Source of the DNA: Cordia subcordata
Taxonomy: Eukaryota; Streptophyta; Magnoliopsida; Boraginales; Cordiaceae
Assembly (NCBI GenBank): GCA_028554755.1
Contig: JAPTOF010000016.1
Location: 12,849,501-12,913,500 of the forward strand
DNA: 64,000 nucleotides
Direction: 5' to 3'
In this document: positions 1 through 12,135 of the stretch, piece after piece
How the letters are laid out: every line of letters starts with the position of its first letter
Position numbering within the stretch: position 1 is the stretch's first letter
Position numbers and translations under genes: made by a program
Notes under the pieces: model-generated
The model's input: only the letters and a program-made list of their open reading frames with translations
What the model was told of the DNA's origin: nothing
Databases searched by the model: none

Positions 1-1096
1 AATATGGAATTTGCTCTTTCAAGATTACTCTCTCAAAGTCATTTCAACTAGGTAAGGGACCAAGAAGACACAATTATCATTGGCTTCCAAAAATAATTAA
101 AATTATCCTTGCCCGATCTAGGCGACATAATAATTATTTTTAACTTCGATCTATTCCACCATAAGATCAAAGTTGCACTCCAAGAATAATTGTCATTACC
201 CAAAGGCTTATCACAAAAGAATGTGAACTTTGTCTTTGACCTACTAAATAACTGACCATAATGCCCCTCTATGTATACCCACAGCTAAGATCGGTCCTTT
301 GGCATGTGTACTATCACCTCCTTAGCTGTATCTTTTTCCGTTGGGTTTCTTGTCCTATTGCCAACCATCCTTGGTCATGGAATCTCTTGATCTCGGGAGC
401 GACCCTCAAGCCATATGACCGACACACCTATAAAGGTAGTATCACTAGATCTAGATTCGGATGATAAATTTGGACAATCCCAAAGGGGGCACATAGATTC
501 CATTTTGCATATGCATGTTCGATTAATTAGAACTTAGCACTCAATGCACAAGGTCGTTGATCCTAATAAAATAAGATCTCACCCAGTGAATCAAAGTACT
601 AAACCCTAACTTCATTAGTTCATCCACATATACTCAAGATTAAGAGCAATGATCATTTAGTAGCGTGAGTGTCTTGTTTTCTTTCTTTGATAGTACGTCG
701 CTAGAAAACATACTCACAATGGTCCTATCCAATACGTGACACACGTACTATTGAGACAAATCCAGAAAGTCCTCCAATGACCTAGGTAGATCACCCTCAA
801 AGAGGAGACTTGCTCAATATAACCTTATCCCAGTAGAGTGCCCAACACTACTTATTTGGTTATGGATTCAATTTATGATGTGACTAAATCTAGACTTGGA
901 CCTACTGTGCGTCCAGCCTCACTGCGCACCCAAGTCATTAGTGCAAGTCAAAGGACCTTCATATATGCATCGATAAAACATAACAGAGATTATATGTAAG
1001 AAACTCATAATGCCATTTAACAAAAATATGATTATACATTGTTTCATATCCAAAATGTCGTGTACAAGTGAGCTTTAGGGCATACTAATCCTAACA
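1..1096 (-). mobile_element. LTR fragment (long-LTR Copia-like family), cut by window start
   Basis: This stretch repeats 60712-61805 with only scattered differences and ends at the same base, ...AATCCTAACA. On the minus strand that end reads TGTTAGGATT, the usual start of an LTR, so this is the U3-side part of a minus-oriented LTR whose other end lies left of the window. The complete copy (59908-61805) is 1898 bp. The base after the LTR (1097) is also the first base shared with the duplicated segment at 2663, so the LTR landed inside an older duplicated sequence. The expected target duplication would be GCTAC (1097-1101) repeated left of the window. A short open frame at 261-464 occurs in both LTR copies and is not taken as a gene. 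Confidence 0.8.
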
Positions 1097-1757
1097 GCTA
1101 CACCTTGTTGACGTTTGTTACATCTTCTAGCTTGTCCTTTTCTTCCCTACACCACACATCCCCTCAATAATCTTTAGTTGTTTTTCTCTCACTTAAGCTA
1201 TTACTTCCTTTCATTTTTTTTGTTGTTACTAGTTTGCATGTTAGAAGAGGTGTTCTTCGGGGAAAACGAGATGTATAAGGTGGTACCGTTATTGTAGGAA
1301 TGTTATAAGACTTCTTTTTGTTGGATTGGTCTAGGTAATTTTAGTGAATCTTTAACATGATGCAAATGATGAATTGATTTAATGTTGTCCCTAATTAAAA
1401 AGTACTGGACAAGGATGGAACTACACTTATGCTATGAGTGGCCCCGGTCCCCCTCCCCCCAACACCACATTTTGTGGAAAGCAAAACACATAAATGTTAA
1501 ATGGTAATCATTGGTTAGATTGAATATTTAATTTAATAAATGATAATTTATTATTTTTTAAATTGATATCTTTACAAAATATAATTAACCTCTTTTATTT
1601 TATTTTTTCCATTTTCACTTCACAACTTTGATTTCAATTAATCAATTATGGAGACTTTATTTGAATCTCATATTGTTTTATTTGCATTTGCATATTAATT
1701 AATAATACGCACATACACACACATATATGTATATTTTAATAATGAATATGTAATATT
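1097..1757 (+). repeat. Direct duplication, copy A (truncated)
   Basis: The sequence from GCTACACCTTG at 1097 to the run ending AATGAATATGTAAT near 1757 is repeated in the same orientation at 2663-3797. Copy A lacks the 476-bp MITE present in copy B: at 1190-1205 the sequence runs through a single TTA. It carries the left end of the hAT-type MITE (GTACTGGA then CAAGGATGG at 1402-1418) but loses the right end. Not protein coding. Confidence 0.8.
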
Positions 1758-2662
1758 TCTACTTATTAAAAGCAAAGTATCATATATAATATAGCTATAA
1801 AGTTATACCTCAAAAGAGCATGAGAGCTCTAGAGAATGCCACGTAAGTTTTTTTTAGAGAATGCCACATCAGTTACCTTAAAGAATGTGTGGTATTAAGA
1901 GATTGCCACATCAACCCTTTAGTTGATGACACATCCTTTTTTTTTTTTTGGTCATTAAAATTAATACTTAAGCTTACCAGATTAGCTCTTTAATATGACA
2001 CATTAGAAAAAAATAAATATTAGAAAAATAATGAATTAATGTGCTGATTAAAATATTAATAAAATCTCAATAACCTTTAACTCTTAAAATCTAACAACCT
2101 TTAACTCTTCCAAATGTTACGTCTCTTTAATATAACACATTAGAAAAAACAAATATTAAAAAAAATTATTAATTAACGAGCTCACTAAAATATTTAATAA
2201 AATCCCAACTATCCCTGACACTTAAAATTCCAAAAACCCTTAACTCTTCCAAATGTTATGTTGCCCTGCCAAGAACCAAAAAGTCTCCAATTATACATTT
2301 TTTTAAATTTTTTTAACTTTGATTATCTTTATTGCAAATCAAAATCCAATGTTTTTAGGCTTTAAAATTAATACTCAAGCCCTTCACATTAGCTCTTTAA
2401 TATGACACATCACTTCTTTTTGTTTATTGATACTAGAAAAAACAAATATTGAAAAGTAAATTAATTAATGAGCTAATTGAAATATTTAATAAAATCCCTA
2501 CAACCATTAACTCTTGAAATTCCAATAACCCTTAACTTCTCCAGATGTTATGTTGCTTGGCTAACAACAAAAAAGTCTCCAATCATGCTTTTTTATTATT
2601 ATTTTTTAACATTGAATATATTGATTGCATATTAAAATCCAAAAATTAAGATTTTCATAGAT
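1758..2662 (+). repeat. AT-rich spacer with about three degenerate direct repeats
   Basis: Between the two duplication copies lies AT-rich sequence with roughly three imperfect copies of a 150-250 bp unit, starting near 1978, 2105 and 2390. Recognisable words in each are CTCTTTAATAT(G/A)ACACAT, AGAAAAAACAAATATT, AATATTTAATAAAAT and CCTTTAACTCTTCC. The second and third copies also share AAAAGTCTCCAAT. No coding potential. It may be the interior of an old non-autonomous element, but no terminal repeats were found. Confidence 0.5.
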
Positions 2663-3797
2663 GCTACACCTTGTTGACATTTGTTACATCTTTTAGCTTC
2701 TCTTTTTCTTCCCTACACCACACATCCCTTCAATAATCTTCAGTTGTTTTTCTCCACTTAGAGGGTGTTTGGATTGGCTTATAAAAAAAGTTACTTAAAG
2801 CACTTCAAGCTTTAAATGGCTTTTTTAATTATCAACTTTAAGTAATTACGTATTTGAATAAAAGTTGTAGTTATAAAAATAAGTATTTACATGTTTGATT
2901 AAAGTGGGTTGAAAAGTAAGTTATATAGTTAAAATAACTATTAAGGACATTAAAATATAATTAAAAAAGGTAAGTGTAAGATAAAAGAGTAAAGATATTT
3001 TAGTAATAAAAATAAAAAAGTAAGGATAATATCGTAAATGATTTGGTCAAACTTACTTTTTTCAAAGTGCTGAAGGCCATAAAAAGCAAAAACTGGGGTT
3101 GATGAGCTTTTTGTTTTCTACTTAAAGCCACTTAAAAAAGCACATTTTTAATTAAAAACAAACACTTTCATTAGCTTAAATTAGGTTTTAAGCAGGTTTG
3201 ACCAGAAAAAAAAAAACAAACAAACCAAACACCCTCTTAAGCTATTGCTTCCTTTCATTTTTCTGTTGGTACTAGTTTGCATGTCACAAGAGGTGTTTTT
3301 GGGGGAAACAAGATGTATAAGGTGGTGTAGTTATTGTCGATATGTTATAAGACTTCTATTTGTTGGATTAGTTTAGGTAATTTTAGTGAATCTTTAACAT
3401 GATGCAAACGATGAATTGATTTAATGTTGTCCCTAATTAAAGAGTACTGGACAAGGATGGAACTATACTTACGCTAGAAGGGGCCTTGGTCCCCCCTCCC
3501 CCCAACACCACATTTTGTAGAAAGCAAAACACATAAATCTTAAATGGTAATCATTGTTTAGATTGGATATTTAATTTAATAAATGATAATTTATTATTTT
3601 TTAAATTGATATCTTTACAAAATATAGTTAACCATTTTTATTTTATTATTTCCATTTTCACTTCACAACTTTGATTTTAATTAATCAATTATTGGAGACT
3701 TTATTTGAATCTCATATTACTTTATTTGCATTTGCATATGAATTAATAATACACACACACACACATATATGTATATTTTAATAATGAATATGTAATC
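2663..3797 (+). repeat. Direct duplication, copy B, containing two MITEs
   Basis: This is the second copy of the segment at 1097-1757. It is interrupted by a 476-bp insertion at 2761-3236 that copy A lacks. It also contains the left and middle parts of a hAT-like MITE whose left end is present in both copies. The duplication therefore came after the hAT-like insertion and before the 476-bp insertion. Confidence 0.8.
2761..3236. mobile_element. Tourist/PIF-Harbinger-like MITE, 476 bp, TSD TTA
   Basis: The element begins GAGGGTGTTTGGATTGG and ends CCAAACACCCTC, giving a perfect 12-bp terminal inverted repeat. It is flanked by the trinucleotide TTA at 2758-2760 and 3237-3239, the target duplication expected for PIF/Harbinger (Tourist) elements. 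The paralogous site at about 1195 in copy A has the same flanks with one TTA and no insert, which is a natural empty site. The interior is AT-rich without an open frame. Confidence 0.88.
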
Positions 3798-3867
3798 GTT
3801 ATACTTTTAATCTTTTTGACTATTTATATTTGGGCCCCCAAAATATTTCGTCCTAGATCCATCCCTA
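3452..3867. mobile_element. hAT-like MITE, 416 bp, TSD GTACTGGA
   Basis: The segment starts CAAGGATGG and ends CCATCCCTA, imperfect inverted ends of the CAGGGATGG kind. It is bordered by the same eight bases, GTACTGGA, at 3444-3451 and 3868-3875. An 8-bp target duplication is the hAT signature. Just inside the ends are C-rich and G-rich tracts (near 3491-3504 and 3833-3840). A truncated copy with the same left border starts at 1410. Confidence 0.75.
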
Positions 3868-3875
3868 GTACTGGA

Positions 3876-5386
3876 TACTATAATCAGCCAGAGTTTGGAT
3901 AGACAGAAATAGACTTAGTACTTCTTCACAAGGTAATAAGGATGCGCTGAACATGATCCTTTTTGGAGCTCATATACAGTTATTGTCACCCAATTGCAGT
4001 ACTTCTGATTATTTTCTTCACATGTTTAATACTGTTCTATTTCCATATTTTCATATTATTTTTCACTTCTTCATGCAGATCTTTATTATTGTTGCAAGAG
4101 ATATGAATCAATTATGTTTTTGTGTATTAGCTACGTTTTTTCATTTTTGGATGACCTTGGAACACAAAGTTAGTTAGGTTGAATCTTTCATGCACGATGA
4201 ATATGGTATTTGTGAACTCACTACTACCCTGTAACTCAGTCTTTTTAAATTTCTCTGTATAATAATCATTTGCTAACCTATATCATGGACTATCTTTGTT
4301 ATGGTAAGTTCTTAGTTTTTTATGATCTTTTGCCATACTTGATGGTTTTCATATCCCTTTTAGCAGTTGGACCTAAGTGTTGAAGTTATGATGAAAGATG
4401 CATTAGACAAAGTTGAGAAGTTTGTAGATTTATATCATGATTATGGTACTGGCTATAATGTGTGAATATATAATATTATATTTGTGTTTTTAGCGTCTAG
4501 GTAACTCAGATATTTACATTTTAAATAATTCAAGGAAGTACAAACATTACACATTCATATAGTCTTGATAATGACGACAATGATGGTAATGGTAATGGTT
4601 GGATGTTAAGCAAATTTGACATATGACTTTCTGCGAAGGTGAATTCATGAAAGTATAGGTGAAATAAGTATAAGACAGTATTGTAATGGTAGAAAAAAAG
4701 ATTATGTTTATTAAAAAATAGAACATAAAAATTCTGATAGTCCTATGAAATGAAATCTTAGAATTACAATTTAATTTAATTTTTTGAAATGTAGTTGTTT
4801 TATATAAGAATAGTATTTAAAATTAAAATAAAATTACTCTCTTTTTAAATTTAAAATTAAAACTAATACAATATCTAATTAAAAAGAAACTAACCCGTGC
4901 AACTCACGGTTTTGAAATTACTTGTTACCCAAATATCAGGGGTGCAAACTAGAAATATCATCACTAATTATTAATTAATTCTCCTGTTGGCCAATCCACG
5001 AGTGGCGTAGATGTGAGGCCCATGAGTGTGTTAGTGGGCCAAAAGTCCAATGCAAACCTGGAGACTTTTTATTCTTTGTTTTCTTTTTTTTTTTTAATTG
5101 GGTAATCTTTTGATAAAAGATACATGCGATTGAACAAACGACACAATTTCTTTTTACACACATTAATCTCGCATCAGCAAAATTTCACCAAACATCAATA
5201 CGCATATATATATATATATATATATACAAGTACATAGTATACAAAAATCTGGGTGGTACAAATAGGATCGTTTCCCCTTTGTTTATCGTTTTGGATGCAG
5301 ATAAACAAATATACATGCAGAAGTACATGTATATATTATTAGATAGATAAACTGTAGACTAGGAAACGACGCCGTTTTGCAGAGCG
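3876..5386. other. Intergenic sequence and upstream region of the AFC3-like gene
   Basis: No coding region was recognised. The stretch is AT-rich and has an uninterrupted TA microsatellite at about 5203-5225. The last 30 bases before the kinase start carry one copy of AAACGACGCCGTTT (5364-5377), repeated inside exon 1. Confidence 0.6.
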
Positions 5387-5460
5387 ATGGTGACTATTGA
5401 AGCGCAAGGCAAGGTGGTGGAGGAGGAAGGGAAAGCACAAACAAGGAAACGACGCCGTTT
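5364..5460 (+). promoter_or_regulatory. Duplicated AAACGACGCCGTTT motif around the kinase start
   Basis: The near-palindrome AAACGACGCCGTTT, preceded by AGG in both cases, occurs at 5364-5377 just before the start codon and again at 5447-5460 inside exon 1, where it encodes the basic KRRR run. Two identical 17-base copies 83 bp apart are unlikely by chance. Whether they are transcription-factor sites or a small duplication is unknown. Confidence 0.4.
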
Positions 5461-8400
5461 GACTTGGGACGTCGCCCCTTCTCAACAGCCTCAAGTAATT
5501 TCCCTTTTTTTAAAAAAAAAATCTGTTTATGATTTTTTTTAAATTTTTTTTATTTGGTGTATTTTTTCATTCGTCCTATCAGAAAAAAATTGTTTCTCTT
5601 TTTTTTGTTTTAATTTTTATTGCAGGGTGAGGAGGAAGAAAAGCAAGCGCGAAAGGCGCCGTTTTTGTGCCGGCACGTATCGCCGCCGAAGAGGAACGAC
5701 GATCGTGAGGGCCATTATGTGTTTAATCTCGGCGAGAATTTGACTCAAAGATGTGAGTTCTTCTTTTTTTTTTGTATAATTATTCTTTTCTGATTATGTA
5801 TATATTTTATTAATTATGATGAATTAACACTATTTACTTTCGCTCTGATCAATTATTAATGTATGATGATGCATTACATATATGGGTTTTCGAAAGAATT
5901 TGAGGATATATTATGTAATTTTGGTCATGGACTTTATTGATTAATTTAGTGTGTTTGTGTGTGATTTTCTGTCTATATATGCTCGTAAGCATTTAATAGG
6001 CATTTGTGTACTTGATCAGTTAGCGCAAAAACGTCCTTTACTTAAAAAAGGAGGGAGGTAGATGACCTCATTTGTTGTTTTTACGGGTCGATACATAAGG
6101 AGAATCTTTTGGCTATTCTGTTGGTTTTGTTTTTGCTCAATGGTGTAGCTACCTTATTGTGCTACAAAAGGCAAAAAATAGCATTTTTGGGAAATTGGTT
6201 CTCAAGTATATCTCTTACCGTTCTCAAGTATGTCTCTTTGTAAGAGAATTTTAACTCATTTGTGCGAGTTGTTAGTCAGTTTTGGTTACAGTTTCTATGT
6301 TGGCCACCTGTATGTGCTTTCGTAAAACCTAGTTTTGTTTTCTGTGCTTGTTAACAACAGGTTTCCTTACTTGGCCTTTATGTGTTGTTGACTTGTCATA
6401 ATCATGTTTAAACCATAAATGCTTGCATTGTATGCCTTTGTATTTTGGGTACTATCCGATTTTGTATGCCTTTGTATTTTGGGTACTATCCGATTCGTGG
6501 AAGGGGCAGTAGCGGGACTTCCAGAGCATGGGTTTCTGAGAATTTTGTGAGGCCTAGTGTTTGGCTGGACCTTGTGAGCACTAAAATATATACATATAGA
6601 ATATATAGCATATAACACTTTATGCAATGCAAAACAGTATTATTATCTATATCTAAACAATAAATGATATCTCTTATTCAGTTAAAAGATTATCTTGATA
6701 TTTAGTCCATCATTGAAGCTATTGCTTGTTAATAAATGACTATTGGCCAGACCTAAATAAGGGAGAGTATTTTATTTTGTGCTTTTGAGAAGAAATGGAG
6801 ACTGGAGCATTTTTTTCTTCCCTTTCTGTTCAAGATAATCTGTATGTGGTAATCTTTTGGCTACTGGTTGAAGAAGAAAGAAAAATCTTTCTTGGCAGAA
6901 TTAATTCTGTAATTCTTGGGGATGTTTGACTTCCTTATATTTGAGCATATGAAGTAGAATTGACAAGCAAGGGCTTCTTCTATTATCAAACTAAACAAGA
7001 GATAATTCATGCTGAACCTCTGTTTGGAAACACTAGGTGCTCTATGGTGCTTTACATGCAAGGGGCTTGTTACCGATGCAGCCTATTGTTTAAACCAAAC
7101 CTTGACGTCAGATACTAAGTAATTTTTGTCGTATGCTTATTCAAAATTTAATATGCAAAATTTGAAATTAGGTTAGCAACCGTATTTGGTTAGCAAGGTT
7201 TCAAACCATATTTTTGTTTTAACACATGAAAACTGATTCAGATTTTGTTGTGCTTTTATTCAGATAAAATCCTCAGCAAGATGGGTGAAGGTTAGCGGTC
7301 ACATGCCTGCTGATAAGAAAACCCTTTCTTTTCTGTCATCTTCTATAGAGTCAGCAAATTGCTTGTGCTGTAGGCACATTTGGTCGAGTTTTGGAATGCT
7401 GGGACCGTGAAACTCGTGAACTTGTGGCAATCAAAGTAATTCGAAGTATAAGAAAATACCGTGATGCAGCAATGATTGAGGTTGATGTACTTCAGCATCT
7501 TGCCAGGAATGATAAAGGCGAATCACAGTATGCTTCTGCTTGTCAATCAATTAAAGCTTTTAAACTTCAGGATGGTAATTTCACACATATTAACTTTTGT
7601 TTCCTGCCGTTTTCCTTTCCGCAGCTGTGTGCAGATCAGGAATTGGTTTGATTATCGCAATCATATATGTATCGTGAGTATCCAATTATACTACTGTATT
7701 TAAACTGCCTTCTTACTCTTCTTTCCAAATGCCTATGAACTTATCAGAATTTATATGGAGTTCTGATGATTCTGTGATGCATTTGACACGCATGACACTT
7801 GTGGCTCTTCCTGGAGCTGCCACTGCAGTTATCTTTAAATGGTTGGAGTGTTTCCTTCATGTTTTGTTTAATGGTTGAATTGAAATATATGACTCTTCTA
7901 CGGTTTGTTATGAATGGATATGATTACTAGGATTATTACTGGTAGGTTATGTAGATCTGTCCGTATTTTTCAAATTAAAACATTGGGAACTTAACAGAGA
8001 ACTTCCTTTCCATGCATTTCAATGGTGTTATCAGGTCTTTGAGAAGCTTGGACCAAGTCTGTATGATTTTCTAAAGAGAAATAAATACTGCCCATTTCCT
8101 GTGGATCTTGTTCGGGAATTTGGACGCCAGCTTCTGGAATCTGTAGCATGTCTGTGGATTGTCCTTGTCTTTTGCTTTATCTTAATTTTGTAATGTTTTC
8201 TCTATCTAACAAGTTAAACAGATTTGTTTCCTGGTCTTTTTCCTGTTCAGGGCCCATGGCTGTGTTCATATTTTGCACATTTCTTTTAACAATTCTCTTT
8301 TTCTATAATTATGATATGCAACAGATATGCATGATTTACGGTTAATCCACACTGACCTGAAGCCAGAAAATATACTTCTTGTGTCCTCTGAATATGTAAA

Positions 8401-10381
8401 GCTTTCTGGCTGCAAGGTATCTGGCCTTTATGGTTTGAAAACCATTTCTATAATTCAATAGACACTTGATTGTTAATTAAATAGACTTTTGAATGGTACA
8501 GAGTATTTCAGATCAAACGAATTTCAGGTGCTTGCCAAAATCAAGTGCTATTAAGTTGATTGATTTTGGTAGTACTGCATTTGATAATCAGATTCATAGC
8601 TCCGTTGTTTCTACAAGGCATTACAGAGCACCCGAGATTATCCTAGGTAACTAGTTACTCTTGGCAGCAGATATGCATTAATTCTGCTTGTTCTTGTCCA
8701 GATAAATCTGTTGCCTGTCCTCCCTGGCAGCAGTTTGCAAGATATTAATTGGGGAACCTGGTGAATACCAGAATAATTGTGGAAATGCAGAGAAGGATAT
8801 GAGGGAATAATAACCCTCACTGGATTTTTGTAACTCTGAAGATGAGCTTTAGAACAGTTTTTGCTGGTCAATAGATAATTTCAGATGATAACGACTGCAT
8901 GTAAAATGTGGTTTTCTTCAAACAAAACTCTGGCCATTGTTTGCAAGGGATAAAGCAGGAGAAGCATTGAGTACTTCATTGTTTGGCAACTTTTCCCCCT
9001 TCTAGAATGGCTAAAATTTGGTTTGAGCATTAATTGGACTTGTGTCTTTCATTTCTCACTATCCCATTTCATGATTGTTCTCTTCTAGCCACGATGAGAT
9101 GGATGCTTTCGTGGTATTCTAGAGTACTTATATTGATATGTCTACCTATCTGATATCATGTGTTTGATGTCTAAGAGCCAATGCAATTTTACAATTTTCT
9201 AATCTCAACCTCATGCATGACATGTGGCCACTTCACTTTCCCAATGGAGAAAATGGAAAAGGAAAAGATTGGGAGAAGAAGAAAAGAATGTGAAGGAAAT
9301 GAGCAGTGGCTATATCTTGTAGATGGAGTTGTGTCTAATTATTTCTATTTGCCTCTGTGTCTTGTTCCAAATAGTAACTTAAGTTGATAGCAACATATTA
9401 ATTTGTTGAAAGTTGTAGGATTTTCATTCAGAAAGTACCCTGGATGTCCGAGTCACTGATCAACCATGTGCTGTGCTAATCATTCGTTCAATTGTCTTCT
9501 CTGTTACAGGACTAGGATGGTCTTACCCTTGTGATATATGGAGTGTTGGCTGCATACTCGTCGAACTCTGCTCTGTTAGTCATCTTCTCTCTTTAATTAA
9601 TTTTCTTTCTTCTTTCACTCATCCTACAATTCCTGTCAAAGTTATTGCACTAACATTAAGTAATCTCTAAGCTGGGATGATACTGTTTCAGGGTGAAGCA
9701 TTATTTCAAACACATGAGAACTTGGAACACTTGGCAATGATGGAGAGGGTCTTGGGACCTCTGCCTGACCACATGATTCGAAGAGCAAAGTAAGTTAATA
9801 CCAAACTATTTTAGGGACTGTGTGAATTATGGGTGTTACCTTATGCCACTTATATCTCCATGGGGTGTTTGACTGACTGATTTAGGGAATTAGATAGCTA
9901 TTTAACTGGGATTGATCTTTTAGTTTTTCCTTTATCTTTTCCCATCTTCTCTTCTTTGTACTTAGTTTTTTGAGTGGTATCTGTAGCCGAGGAGCAGAGA
10001 AGTATTTCAGGCGATCACGACTAAACTGGCCTGAAGGTGCTGTTTCAAGGGACAGCATCAGAGCAGTCAAGAAGTTGGATCGATTAAAGGTTTTGATTAT
10101 TCTCCCCCATAACTATTACTATCATCAACTAGTTGCTTATGCGTGTACATTAATGACTCATGGGATCTTATGGCCTGTGTGGATTTCCCCATTTTCTTGT
10201 CCCTTGGTGCTTAATTTTTTGGTTACATACTTGTTGGTCGCAGAACATGATATCGCAGCATGTTCAATCCTCGACATCATCTCTCATCGACCTGTTGAAG
10301 GGGTTGTTAAAGTTTGATCCTTCAGAACGTCTTACAGCTCGGCAAGCCCTTGATCATCCATTTCTTAAGAATCCAGCTTAA
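5387..10381 (+). CDS. AFC3: LAMMER-type dual-specificity protein kinase, AFC3-like (12 exons)
   Basis: CLK/LAMMER kinases phosphorylate SR splicing factors in the nucleus. I read exons 5387-5494, 5626-5752, 7264-7290, 7374-7527, 7625-7673, 8035-8149, 8325-8416, 8502-8646, 9510-9574, 9692-9789, 9987-10089 and 10244-10381. All introns are GT-AG and phases agree, giving 406 residues, close to the roughly 400 of Arabidopsis AFC3. The first 78 residues are basic and acidic (KRRR near 21). Kinase motifs: glycine loop GEGTFGRV (86-93), lysine in VAIK (K108), HTDLKPEN with catalytic D204, DFG at 245-247, RHYRAPE before the G-helix, and the family signature EHLAMMER at 306-313. The insert before [16 protein letters not shown] and the NWPEGA segment resemble AFC3 more than AFC1 or AFC2. 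The start is the first ATG giving this frame. No defect seen. Exon 8's acceptor is the least certain border. Confidence 0.93.
6431..6498 (+). repeat. 34-bp tandem duplication in kinase intron 2
   Basis: A 34-base unit beginning TATGCCTTTGTATTTTGGG is present twice in tandem (6431-6464 and 6465-6498) inside the long second intron (5753-7263). The copies are nearly identical, so the duplication is recent. No effect on splicing is apparent. Confidence 0.7.
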
Positions 10382-10890
10382 AGAGCATAGAGTAGTACAA
10401 GTTGTGTAAATTTTACCATCTTGGTGTTATCCCTGGGATTCCGAATAGCTGGTCCTTCCCAATGGGCTTGAATCTTTGCCATTAATTTTATGGTAATCTT
10501 ATATAAGATGAGCTTAGCATAGTCATGTGCAATTCTTCTTTCTTGCCCTCTTCTTTCTGCTCGCTTTGTGCTTGTAATAGTTGTATCGAGCATCCGCAGT
10601 GGAGTGGAAGTTAATGCCACCTGAATTGGTAAAATGGTAAAGTTGTTTGTGTATGACTCGAAGGTTGTATAAAGATGGGAAAGAAATATATAAAATTAGT
10701 AATTGTAGAGCTGGTGCTTTGCATAAAGTCAGTTTTTGTTGGATAGTCTTTCAATTCTATATAAAATAAAAAATAAAAAATAAAAAAAATAAAAAAACTT
10801 GATTCAAATTGTTGTAAGTCTCTTAACTTTTTTTGCTAGGTAAGTAAACATTTCATTTCACCAACCAAAACAAAACAAACAAGCATCAAA
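10382..10890. other. Kinase 3' flank
   Basis: This is probably the 3' untranslated region and downstream spacer of the kinase gene. It holds an A-rich run of AATAAAAAAT type at about 10760-10795, which offers several AATAAA polyadenylation signals. Nothing else was recognised. Confidence 0.45.
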
Positions 10891-10894
10891 CAAT

Positions 10895-12135
10895 CGTTTG
10901 TAGTTAACATCAAAGCTTCCAATCAAAATACAAGAGGCAATTTTTTAGACTATCTCTATATTTACTTTGACTGCAAATTCTATACCTAATATTCACAAAA
11001 ATGACTTCAAAGATTTGTTCATCTGTTGAGCATCCAATGGTGAAAATCATGACATTCCTCTCTTTCCAAATACAATAAACCGTAGCACCAAAGCTAACTA
11101 GCATTAAGTCCTTCAACCATCTATTGTGCAGTACTTTTGAATATCTTCAATCAGCTCTTCCCAAAGTCCGATATGAGTCTTGATCCTCAACTTCTTGCAA
11201 CATTCTTTCTAGATCCTTTCAGAAAATGAGCAACAAAAAAAACAAATGGTCCCTAGTTTCCACCACCTTTCGACAGAAGACACAAGAGGCATATGAAATA
11301 ACACTCCAGGAAAGAAGCTTATAACTTGCGAAAAGTCTGTCCAATAAAGCCATCCAGAGAATAATACTATTCTTGGGAATAATCGTTATATGCCAAACCA
11401 AGTCAGGCCAAGAGACTTCCGCTCTTTTATCTCCGATTTCATTCCAAGTCTATTTTGAGTTAAAAACTCTCCCCATGCCTAGACCCCACTTGATAACATT
11501 TTCACCCTCGGAGTAAACCAGAGCCCAATTGTAAAGGAAAAATAACTCAGTGGGCCACTGCCACTGGCCTTCCCAATGAAACTCACTAACCTTGCTATAC
11601 CTCCATTGATTTGGAATGACAACATGATTTTTCCAGTAGCAAACTTCCACAAAGGGCCGATATCAAGCCAATTGTCCCATATCAAAAAAGTCGAACTCCC
11701 ATCCTTAACCTCATGTTTGATGAATTTCTTTGCTTTTTCTCTACACCCCAAGAGCTTCTGCCAGGTCCAAGAAGCATTAGAAGATGGCTTAATTTCCCAA
11801 ATGCTCCCCTTCTTAAGCAAAACTTGATGAGCCCAAATACCCCATTTTTTGTCAACATACGTATGCCAAAATTGTTTAAGGATTGCGTCTTGATTGATGT
11901 CTTGAACCCTTCTGATACCTAAGCCCCCTTCTTTAACCAGCCTACACACATCCTCCCAGGCTACTCTCGCGCCGCCTTTTGTCTTGCAATTTCCTTTCCA
12001 AAGAAATCTAGCCAACTTGCTCTCAACTTCTCTAATAACAGTCTTAGGAAGAAGGAATACATTGCTCCAGTAATACGTTAAGCTTAGGAGAACACTCTTG
12101 ATAAGTTGAACTCTACCTGTATACGTTAGCCACCT
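10895..12135 (-). pseudogene. 3' end of a LINE (L1-type) ORF2: RT tail and zf-RVT domain
   Basis: Read on the minus strand from about 12135 downward, the translation gives the RT thumb segment (GRVQLIKSVL, then WSNVFLLPKTVI and FLWKG near 12005) followed by the typical plant non-LTR sequence GGLGIRRVQDIN and FLIWDNW. It then enters a second frame with the zinc-binding domain (CVFCRKVVETRDHLFF at about 11230-11290) and a third with the C-terminal IWKERN motif (about 11065). At least two frameshifts and a stop break it. The catalytic RT core and ORF1 are absent, so this is a 5'-truncated, dead copy, as is usual for LINEs. No poly(A) tail or target duplication was identified. Confidence 0.85.

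Noticed and set aside
261..464. A 67-codon frame shared with 60967-61170
   Set aside because: It is conserved only because both copies are the same LTR; it has no recognisable domain.
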